Source of the DNA: JALYQB01 sp035640155
GTDB taxonomy: Bacteria; Actinomycetota; Actinomycetes; Mycobacteriales; Pseudonocardiaceae
Reading direction: 5' to 3'
Length of the DNA stretch: 20,208 nt
NCBI GenBank assembly: GCA_035640155.1
Contig: DASQWR010000095.1
Coordinates: 1 to 20,208, forward strand
Below are positions 13,160 to 19,559 of this stretch, piece after piece; position 1 is the first letter of the stretch; each line of letters opens with the position of its first letter. Below the pieces are notes generated by a model, which did not search any database, was not told the origin of the DNA, and worked only from the letters and a program-made list of their open reading frames with translations. The position numbers and the translations under genes are program-made.

Positions 13160-14752
13160 TCAGCGGTGTTGCTGCGCTCGCTCCCGGAACCGCTCCATCG
13201 CCTCCGCAGCCTGCTCGGCGGATGACGGCACCGGCCGGTAGGTGCCGACCAGCCCCACCGCCGATACCGGGTCGACAACGAGATCCTCTTCAGGTCGGTC
13301 GAGGTTGTCGCCGACGATGATTGCCAGCGCGTCCAGGGAGCGTTGGAAGTCGTCCGGCGGAGCCTCGGGGGCGGCGAGGTCCGGGGCAATGTCCAAGCCG
13401 GCTGGCGGCGTCAGCAGGTCCTCTAAGCTTGGGAGCTCATCCCCACGTCGCGGGTGGTCAACGCCAGCGACTAGGTGCGCGAACGACGCGACACCAGCGT
13501 CGCGTGCCGACAGCGGCAAAGCGCCCGGCGCGAACAGCTCCCGCACGGTGCGCGGAATGCTGGCGTGGTCGTAGGGCGTGTCATCGAGCGTCCCGGGCAG
13601 GATCCATGGTGACACCGCGATCGTCGGCACTCGGGCGCCGAGCCGGCGGAAGTCGAACGAGTGTCGTCCACGCTTTACGAACTTGTCGATGAGGTTGCGG
13701 AGAAACCCGCGGTCGAGCTGATCGCCAGGCGGGATACCCTCCGGGGGCGGAACATGATCGTACCAACCACCGTGTTCGTCGTACGTGATCAGGAGTAGTG
13801 TCTTTTCGAAGATCTCGGGCTGCTGCCGGAGGGCTTCGTACAGTGCGCAGACGAGCGCGTCGCCACGCCGAAAGTCAGCGCCGTTCTGTGGGTCATCGGT
13901 GAAGTACCGCTCGAACGGCACACGGTTGTTGTTTGGGTGCTGACTGCTGCTGAGCGGATTGAACCGGCGTGCGGCGGGCGTGTTGTGGTTCGGCTCGATG
14001 AAGCTGTACCGGGCTAAGGTACCTTCCGCGACGTGCTTGCGGAAGTCGTCGAGATCGTCGAAGTTGCCGATGCGGTCCTCGTCCCAAAGTTTCCGGAATG
14101 CCATCACCTGCGCCGGGCCATCGTGGTAGACTCGCCACACTCGCCGCCCGTCTGCGCCGCCAGACGTGTTCTCGAGCAACTCGAAAACCGTCGGATCGGT
14201 GTACACGCCGAGTTCGATGTTGACGGTGTTGTCCGATGTCGCCGCGTGGGCAAAGTTGCGATTGGGCCATGTCTCACCAGGGACGGAGCTGAACCACCGC
14301 CGGCAGATGCCGAACTCCTTGGCAAGGCGGCTGATTGCCGGCGACGACGTCTCGTTGAGGCAACCCATGACGATGGCGCCCAGCTCTATCCCCGCCTTTC
14401 GGGCCTGAATGATCATCGCTGGTCCGGCTTTGTCGAGGTAACTCGCGACGAACCCGGAGTTCGGCGCAGCGTGGGGGTCGGTCAACCCCAGCTGCAACAT
14501 CACGGTTTCATGTGAGTGTCCCGGGTCGAGCGGCGTGTGCGGCCGCCCATCGGGTGTCGCCGGCCACCGCATGCTGCTCGGATCCAAAGGGTCCTCGAGG
14601 TTCGAGAACTCGGTGGGCGGGCTCAGCCGTTCGTACTGGGCGCTTGGATGGTCCAGATACCCAAGAACGTGGTCGAACGACCGGTTCTCGAGCATCACCA
14701 CGACGACGTGCTCGATCCGCTGCCGCAGGACATCGATGTCGATGGGGGTCAC
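13160..14752 (-). CDS. PF04185 phosphoesterase (phospholipase C / acid phosphatase-like)
   Basis: This 530-aa protein belongs to the phosphoesterase family that includes bacterial phospholipase C and AcpA-type acid phosphatase. The metal-site motifs are present in order: VVVVMLENRSFDHVLGY (residues 16-32), GHSH (78-81), SVPGETWPNRNF (156-167), FIEPNHN (251-257) and TYDEHGGWYDHVPPP (323-337), the last being the family's most diagnostic stretch. The substrate cannot be told; phospholipid or another phosphodiester/monoester is possible. The start is the GTG at 14750-14752, with GGAGG 8 nt upstream; a TTG at 14791 would place the binding site inside the gene. No Sec or Tat signal is visible, unlike many secreted relatives, so it may be cytosolic. 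GC content is visibly lower than in the core genes, in keeping with acquisition. Confidence 0.85.
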   Translation of the reverse strand: MTPIDIDVLRQRIEHVVVVMLENRSFDHVLGYLDHPSAQYERLSPPTEFSNLEDPLDPSSMRWPATPDGRPHTPLDPGHSHETVMLQLGLTDPHAAPNSGFVASYLDKAGPAMIIQARKAGIELGAIVMGCLNETSSPAISRLAKEFGICRRWFSSVPGETWPNRNFAHAATSDNTVNIELGVYTDPTVFELLENTSGGADGRRVWRVYHDGPAQVMAFRKLWDEDRIGNFDDLDDFRKHVAEGTLARYSFIEPNHNTPAARRFNPLSSSQHPNNNRVPFERYFTDDPQNGADFRRGDALVCALYEALRQQPEIFEKTLLLITYDEHGGWYDHVPPPEGIPPGDQLDRGFLRNLIDKFVKRGRHSFDFRRLGARVPTIAVSPWILPGTLDDTPYDHASIPRTVRELFAPGALPLSARDAGVASFAHLVAGVDHPRRGDELPSLEDLLTPPAGLDIAPDLAAPEAPPDDFQRSLDALAIIVGDNLDRPEEDLVVDPVSAVGLVGTYRPVPSSAEQAAEAMERFRERAQQHR

Positions 14753-14796
14753 CGCGGTCACCTCCTCTCTGACGTGGCCATGACTGCTCAACGAAC

Positions 14797-15035
14797 TTCG
14801 GCGACGAGAACGGAGTCCCGTACACCCTTCTGTTGTGGTGGGCCACCGACATTATGCCAGGCACCTACCGCAGTGCGGGTGGCGCGGGCCGTGACTGCTA
14901 CTGGAAGCGACTCGCCGGCCTCTCCGGGGGGAGTTCGACGATCTGATTGCCAACAACCTCGACGACGCCCAACGGTCGTCACGATCGACCCTGCGACCTA
15001 GGGTTCCCAACGAGCGGTGCCAGCCGTTCGAGCTA
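14797..15035 (+). pseudogene. Remnant of a secreted/lipoprotein domain of the 'DIxPGTYRS...CYW' type
   Basis: The plus strand reads FGDENGVPY...ATDIMPGTYRSAGGAGRDCYWKRLAGLSGG up to a stop near 14945. After a frame change it continues as EFDDLIANN, then after another as VVTIDPAT, and finally as GFPTSGA before ending near 15035. This order (FGDG..., DIxPGTYRS, CYWxRLxG, DDIIAN, VVTIxPxD, GFxTxGC) is that of a common actinobacterial extracellular domain of unknown function often found on lipoproteins. At least two frameshifts, an in-frame stop and the absence of any N-terminal signal region mark it as a decayed 3' fragment. It lies just upstream of the phosphoesterase gene on the opposite strand. 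Family recognition is from memory of the pattern. Confidence 0.55.
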
Positions 15036-15418
15036 GCCCGCTGAACCGAGCCCTTGCCTGCGACCGTAGTGCGAGGTCCAGTGGACAAAGCTTATGATGT
15101 CACAACTACGATCAGAAGGCTTAGGGGCCCGACTGTGAGCACGACACTCCTCAGGCTGGGCGCGAGCACGGTCGCCCTCGGCGGCGGCCTCCCCACCGAG
15201 GTGACCGCGACCGTCTACTTCCCGTCTCCTATCAGCCGGTGATTGCATCGTCTTGTACGAGACCGTGCCGATCGCTGTCGCCACACGAAGGTAGCCCGGG
15301 AGCGGGCGAAGCGGGACGCCCGTCGGGTAGCCGACCCTCCTGAAGCCCTCCTGTGCCGGCCACACCAGCAGCGCGGCCGCCGCGTGGGCACTACGGTTCC
15401 CGGCTCTACCGTGACACG
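15036..15418. other. Gap before the DUF2071 gene, no supported gene
   Basis: An unusually AT-rich patch at 15080-15118 contains the -10-like TATGAT (15093-15098) and an imperfect inverted repeat (GGACA...TGTC, 15083-15101) around AAGCTT that resembles a repressor operator. Downstream, a 35-codon frame starts at the GTG at 15135 (STTLLRLGASTVALGGG...) and ends at 15242; it has no good ribosome binding site and I do not recognise it. It may be the first piece of a deleted gene. Confidence 0.35.
15407..15412 (+). promoter_or_regulatory. Possible -10 element for a leaderless DUF2071 transcript
   Basis: TACCGT fits TANNNT and ends 6 bp before the GTG at 15419. That spacing would put transcription start on or next to the start codon. 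There is no ribosome binding site before this GTG, which fits a leaderless mRNA as is common in actinobacteria. Confidence 0.35.
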
Positions 15419-16147
15419 GTGACTCCGGAACCGATCCCGACCGGCCCGGTCCATGCTGTGTCTCGGGCGTTCTCCACGCAGGTGTGGGGGGACGTGACGT
15501 TCCTGCACTGGCCCTATCCGCCTGAGGTGGTGCGTCCACTGCTGCCCCCGGCCACCGAGCTCGACCTCTGCGACGGGGTCTGCTGGGTGAGTGTGGTCGG
15601 GCTGCACATGGGGCGGGTGTCCATCGCCGGTCTGCCCCACCTCGATGACTTCCTGGAGACCAACGTGCGGACCTACGCAGTGGACGGGCGGGGCCGACCC
15701 AGCACGGTGTTCCTCACCATGGAGGCCTCGACGTTGCCGTTCGTGCTCAGCGCTCGGATCGTGGGTCGACTTCCCTACACCTGGTCGAGCATGGGGCTGC
15801 GTCGTGCGGGGGACAGCGTCGACTACTGGCTCACCCGCCGCTGGCCGGCGCCGGCCGGGGTAGGGATCCGGTGGCGGGTGCGGCTCGGTGAGCGCATCGC
15901 ACCCACACCGCTGGACCATCACCTCACCGCACGCTGGTCCCAGCATTCACGCTGGTACGGCGGCGTCACCCTCTATACCCCGGTCGAGCACGAGCCGTGG
16001 GTGCTGCACGCGGCCGAACTGCTCGACCTCGACGAGGACGGGCTGTTCGCCGCTGCCGGGCTGCCTGCGCCTACCGGGGCGCCCAGCAGCGTCCGGTACG
16101 CCCCCGAGGCCCACGCCCGGTTCGGCTTGCCGCTGACTATCAGGTAA
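15419..16147 (+). CDS. DUF2071 (YqjF-like) family protein
   Basis: This 242-aa protein carries the DUF2071 pattern: TFLHWPYPPEVVRPLLPPATELDLCDGVCWVSVVGLHMG near the N-terminus, LDDFLETNVRTYAVDGRGRPSTVFLTMEAS in the middle, and the late TPVEHEPWVLHAAELLDLDED with the closing YAPEAHARFGLP. The family (which includes Bacillus YqjF) is cytosolic, has an acetoacetate-decarboxylase-like fold by published annotation, and has no settled function. The start is placed at the GTG at 15419 because homology begins shortly after it; 22 upstream codons in the same frame have no family resemblance. No ribosome binding site is present. It stands alone, with about 380 bp before it and 540 bp after it. Confidence 0.8.
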   Translation: MTPEPIPTGPVHAVSRAFSTQVWGDVTFLHWPYPPEVVRPLLPPATELDLCDGVCWVSVVGLHMGRVSIAGLPHLDDFLETNVRTYAVDGRGRPSTVFLTMEASTLPFVLSARIVGRLPYTWSSMGLRRAGDSVDYWLTRRWPAPAGVGIRWRVRLGERIAPTPLDHHLTARWSQHSRWYGGVTLYTPVEHEPWVLHAAELLDLDEDGLFAAAGLPAPTGAPSSVRYAPEAHARFGLPLTIR

Positions 16148-16325
16148 GCCGTTCGTGCGCGTGAGGGGTGCTGCAACACGATCAGCGTGACGGCCAGCAG
16201 GGTGACGCCACAGAGCAACATCCCGAGCGGCGCGCCGAGAGACTCAGCGAAGAGGCACCCACCGCTGGCCCACAAACGCACCGGTGAGGCCTACGACGGT
16301 GAGCGGTGCCCATTCGGGGGCCGTC
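16148..16325 (-). pseudogene. Possible C-terminal remnant of a DMT/EamA-like membrane transporter
   Basis: Within the 540-bp gap between the DUF2071 and DUF389 genes, the minus strand encodes PLTVVGLTGAFVGQRW in one frame. A neighbouring frame carries FAESLGAPLGMLLCGVTLLAVTLIVLQHPSRART. Joined, these give the two-helix pattern with an intervening (G/A)E seen at the end of DMT-superfamily repeats. There is a stop between the frames and nothing further upstream extends the protein, so it is at best a broken tail. The rest of the gap (to 16688) shows no gene and no clear promoter. The call is tentative. Confidence 0.3.
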
Positions 16326-16688
16326 CGCTTCGAGCCTTCGAGTCCGGCGGCTCCGCATGACCCTCCCACGAGTGACGGGGCACGTCTAGCGACCCCGGGA
16401 GCTCAGGTAGCTGGCCATCTTCCGTCCTCGTGGGGACGCTAGCGGACATCCACCAGCACGTTTGCCCGGCCGCAGTGATAACGCCCTCCCTCGGCCTGGC
16501 GGGGAGTGGTGGGCATGACGGCACCAGGAAACCCGAACCGACCCTCACCTGAGTTCTGCAGTCGGCGGGGCAGATGAGCATGATCGCGGCTGGGGCGCCA
16601 GCGGTGCCAGTGTGTGCACGACCCCCGTGAAGGGTAACGACGGATTCGTTCGCTTCGTTCCAGTCCAGCCGCTCAGCAAGGAGCAGTG

Positions 16689-17618
16689 GTGCACCACACG
16701 ATCGAGATCAGGGTACCAACCGAGACCACCGAAGACGTGCTGGGTGAGCTTGAGGCGCTGGAGGGTGTGATTGCCCTCTCCGTTGTGCGCCGGGCATCGG
16801 TCAAGCCGCCAGGGGATGTTGTCACGGTGCACGCGCTGAACCGAGGGGTCGACGCTGTACTCGCGGTGGCAGCGCAGGCCCGGCAGTTCGGGCCGGTGTC
16901 GCTGAGCACGGCCGGGCTTCAGAGCCTCGTCGACCAGCAGGCCCAGCTGACAATCGACAATGACGTCGATGAGGCGCCCTGGGAGGAGTTCGAGCGGAGC
17001 CTTCGCCACCACGGTCGGTTGAACCTGAACTTCCTGGTGCTGATGGGGCTGGGAGCGGCCATGGCAGTAGCTGGTCTCGTCTCCGCCCCCGTCCCGCAGG
17101 CCCTGGCGCTGGCCGCGGCGGCCATCATCGCGCCCGCGTTCGAGCCCGTGGCCAAACTCACCGTCGGACTGGTCCGCCACAGCTGGTACGCCGTCCGCCG
17201 GGCGTTCATCGCCGCGGCCAGCGGATACCTGGCGCTGGCCCTCGTCGGGGCGCTGACCTACCTGCTCCTACACGGGCTAGGCACGGCGAGCCCGAAGTCG
17301 CTGGCCGCCAGCGAGGGGGTCAAGATGGTCATCGAACCGACCGCCGCAGACTGGTTCATCTCGGCTGGCGGCGCGATCGCCGGCCTCGTGATCGTCACCG
17401 CCTTCCGGCAAGCGGTCCTCGCCGGCGCCCTCATCGCTCTGGCCTTGGTTCCCGCCGCCGCCCTGGTGGGCGCGGGCCTGGCCGCCGGGGAGGTCGTCAT
17501 GGCCCTGGCCGCGCTGCGGCGGGTGGGACTCGACGTGCTCCTGGTGATCGTGCTCGGCGGCGCGGTCGTCCTGCTCAAGCAGCGCCTCATCCACCACAAC
17601 CGCCGTCCCTTGACCTGA
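16689..17618 (+). CDS. DUF389 family membrane protein
   Basis: This 309-aa protein has the DUF389 layout: a soluble N-terminal ferredoxin-like domain (about 1-105, HHTIEIRVPTETTEDVLGELEALEGV...) followed by about six transmembrane helices. These begin at LNFLVLMGLGAAMAVAGLVSAPV, and the second carries the family's AAAIIAPAFEPVAKLTVGLVR motif. The later helices include FIAAASGYLALALVGALTYLLLHG and FISAGGAIAGLVIVTAFRQ. The C-terminus is short and basic. Its function is unknown; it sits in the inner membrane. Two adjacent GTG codons could start it: 16689 lies 5 nt from AAGGAG (16678-16683), 16686 only 2 nt, so 16689 is preferred. It is a single-gene unit with large gaps on both sides. Confidence 0.82.
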   Translation: MHHTIEIRVPTETTEDVLGELEALEGVIALSVVRRASVKPPGDVVTVHALNRGVDAVLAVAAQARQFGPVSLSTAGLQSLVDQQAQLTIDNDVDEAPWEEFERSLRHHGRLNLNFLVLMGLGAAMAVAGLVSAPVPQALALAAAAIIAPAFEPVAKLTVGLVRHSWYAVRRAFIAAASGYLALALVGALTYLLLHGLGTASPKSLAASEGVKMVIEPTAADWFISAGGAIAGLVIVTAFRQAVLAGALIALALVPAAALVGAGLAAGEVVMALAALRRVGLDVLLVIVLGGAVVLLKQRLIHHNRRPLT

Positions 17619-18143
17619 TGACACCGCCGACGGGGCACTGCTCCAGCTCCGCAGCCGCGCGTGCCGACCTGACACGCCGCGCCGACCTTGACACCGCTGG
17701 CACCGAGGCCCGTTAGGGCAGCGAGCACAATGACGACCAGCGTCAGGCCCGCCCCAGGCCCGATCGCTGGAGTGACGTCGCCTCCCGTAGACCGTGGGCT
17801 CATCTGTGGGTCAAAATGATGGCTGCCCGCGATCGTCGTCGCGCCGGGCCGACCGTCCCGTGGAGGTGAACCGCGACCTCAACGATCCGCTGCCGGTTCT
17901 GTCCATCTGCTCGGCGCGCTTACGCATCTGGTAGGAGCGAGATTTGGAAGGACAGCCATGTTCACTCAACCCTTGACACCGACCTGGCTTCACCGCAGGG
18001 GTCCGGGCAAAACACCTGATCAGGCTGTCGATCTGTCATCCTACTACCAGAGGTAGGCGTTGGCGTTCGATTGCCCTGCGGGTGTTCCGCAAGGATCGTC
18101 CCGCTCCGGAGCCGACGTCGACATTCCGCTTGGAGGTGCTCCC
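17619..18143. other. Gap between the DUF389 gene and the 63-aa gene, no supported gene
   Basis: The minus strand from 17787 downward reads a short hydrophobic stretch (IGPGAGLTLVVIVLAALTGLGASGV) that could be the first helix of a lost membrane protein. It runs into the antisense of DUF389 and has no ribosome binding site. A small stem, CTACC-AGA-GGTAG, lies near 18043-18056 and is too short to call a terminator. A plus-strand run of 24 codons near 17862-17935 (VEVNRDLNDPLPVLSIC...) is not recognisable. Confidence 0.35.
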
Positions 18144-18335
18144 ATGTGCGACGACTCTCCCGACGAGTTCGGGCAAGCCCCGCGGGAGTGGGCGCTCGAG
18201 CAGGAGCTGGAGGTCGCAGCAGAGGTCTACGGTCCCGAGCCACAGGGACTTCGCACGCCTCTGTCCGACTTGAGCGACGAGGAGCTGCTTGAGCGGTACC
18301 GGTCGCTTCTGGGGTTCGACCTGAAATGGGAGTAG
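18144..18335 (+). CDS. Small acidic protein of unknown function (63 aa)
   Basis: The ATG at 18144 has GGAGG (18132-18136) upstream with a 7-nt spacer, and the frame ends at a TAG at 18333. The product is strongly acidic and helical: MCDDSPDEFGQAP, then REWALEQELEVAAEVYG, then LSDLSDEELLERYRSLLGFDLKWE. The last segment looks like a short helical binding motif ending in an aromatic tail. Third-position GC is high, as in real genes of this organism. I do not recognise the family. No partner gene is adjacent; the closest downstream feature is the Uma2-like remnant. A regulatory or adaptor role is possible but unsupported. Confidence 0.6.
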   Translation: MCDDSPDEFGQAPREWALEQELEVAAEVYGPEPQGLRTPLSDLSDEELLERYRSLLGFDLKWE

Positions 18336-18532
18336 CCGGTCGTCGAACGTCAACGACTGCTCAACATCCTGCGACGCGAGCGGACATGATGCTGAGGTGC
18401 AGGTGCTGACCCTCCTCGGCTGATCGTCGGGACGAGGGCCGACGTCAAGCATGAGGGCAACACTGTCGGTGGCTGGCGGGAGACTGCCGTCGTGCGACAC
18501 TGGGGGTCGACGTCGAAGCGGAGGTGGCGACT

Positions 18533-18782
18533 GTGGCCGCGCCCCAACCCGAACCGACGGTGCATACCGGTCCGTGGACGCTCGACGAGTGGATGGCGCT
18601 GCCCGAAGGCCCGCCCTACTAACGCAGCTCCGTCGCTGCCCGATCCGGCACCGCCCTGGTCGGTGGAGGAAATCGTGCCCGGGCCTGGCAGTCCGCAGCC
18701 CGGTGAGCACTGGGACGCGGTCATCGATCTCGACGGTTCGGTGCCACCACTGGACGGGACGCTCTGTACGTGCATTGGCTGA
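18533..18782 (+). pseudogene. Uma2-family (DUF820) nuclease-like gene, broken
   Basis: A GTG at 18533, with GGAGG 8 nt upstream, opens a frame reading VAAPQPEPTVHTGPWTLDEWMALPEGPPY and then a stop at 18620-18622. The GPWTxDEWxALPEGPPY start is typical of actinobacterial Uma2 proteins, where it is followed by YELVDG. Here the body of the protein is missing. A shifted frame downstream reads PAPPWSVEEIVPGPGS...HWDAVIDLDGSV up to 18782, which recalls the late VEIVSPGS and HYWxVDLDGPV segments. The simplest reading is an internal deletion plus a frameshift. The N-terminal match is good; the C-terminal match is weaker. Bases 18336-18532 before it and 18783-18981 after it show no gene. Confidence 0.5.
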
Positions 18783-18981
18783 TCGAGGTGTCAACGACCT
18801 GCGGCGGGCCCGCAAGCGGACGCTCGTCCACCTGCGCGGGAGGCATCAACCGCTCCAGCCTGTTGTCCGCAGGTGAGCCTGGGGCTGCGCCGAGGTGCCT
18901 GGCCGAGACCGACGCGCGCGAGCAGGAGCAGGCGTAAGCCTCGAACGCCCCTACGAAGAAAGCTGCCGATGTGTCCCAGGC

Positions 18982-19377
18982 TTAGCGCACGGTGCGCCGG
19001 TACCAGGTGCGCTGTCCTGCGTCGGGCAGCACGATCCGCGCGATCAGCGTGGTCAACGCCGAACCGATGATCAGCCACAGGATGGCCGCGATACCTTCGT
19101 TGAGGGCCACCCGCACCTTTTCGTTAGCCGGGGTGAACAGCCCGCTCAAGCCCAGGTCGATGCCCGCCGCCCAACCGGTGATGAACTGGGCGAAGCCGTT
19201 GCTCATGTTCGCTTCGCCGACGACCAGCACGATGTGGATGGCCAGCACCACGGCGAACAAACCGGTGACGACGCTGATCAGCCCATTGACGATCCGCACG
19301 ATCTTGAAGCGGCGGCTGGGCACCTCGTGGACGACCTCGTCTCGCTGGTACGGCCCATAGGGATCAGGCGTGGCCAT
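18982..19377 (-). CDS. Small membrane protein, YggT-like
   Basis: This is a 131-aa protein. A polar N-terminus of about 27 residues precedes a first transmembrane helix (about 29-53, VRIVNGLISVVTGLFAVVLAIHIVLVVG). The loop NGFAQFITGWAAGIDLGLSGLFTPAN follows, then a second helix (about 93-117, NEGIAAILWLIIGSALTTLIARIVL) and a basic tail. The loop pattern (FxxFIxGWAxxxxLGLxxLFTP) matches YggT-type inner-membrane proteins and a related actinobacterial family; the function is unknown. The ATG at 19377 has GGAGG upstream with a 6-nt spacer. Upstream on the minus strand, CATAAT (19421-19426) in an AT-rich patch could be a -10 element. It is the last intact gene inside the island. Confidence 0.75.
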   Translation of the reverse strand: MATPDPYGPYQRDEVVHEVPSRRFKIVRIVNGLISVVTGLFAVVLAIHIVLVVGEANMSNGFAQFITGWAAGIDLGLSGLFTPANEKVRVALNEGIAAILWLIIGSALTTLIARIVLPDAGQRTWYRRTVR

Positions 19378-19559
19378 GGTGCACCTCCTGCGACGTCGGG
19401 CTGGTACGTAGCTAGTCGCAATTATGTACCCGAATGAGACCTTCCCGCAGGTCGTACCAGCGGGCGGTAGAGCCGACCGGGTGATTGCTCGCGGACGTGG
19501 GGCCATCGGACAAGCTGCACATCGTGGTGCACGGCGGTCTCGGCTGACCGGGGAGACAG

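Noticed and set aside
16291..16581. Minus-strand frame in the gap before DUF389
   Set aside because: No start signal, no family resemblance, and Pro/Arg/Ser-rich content.
17258..17803. Minus-strand frame with a hydrophobic start (IGPGAGLTLVVIVLAALTGLGASGV)
   Set aside because: Only about 50 residues look protein-like before it becomes the antisense of DUF389. It could be a remnant but no family could be named with confidence.
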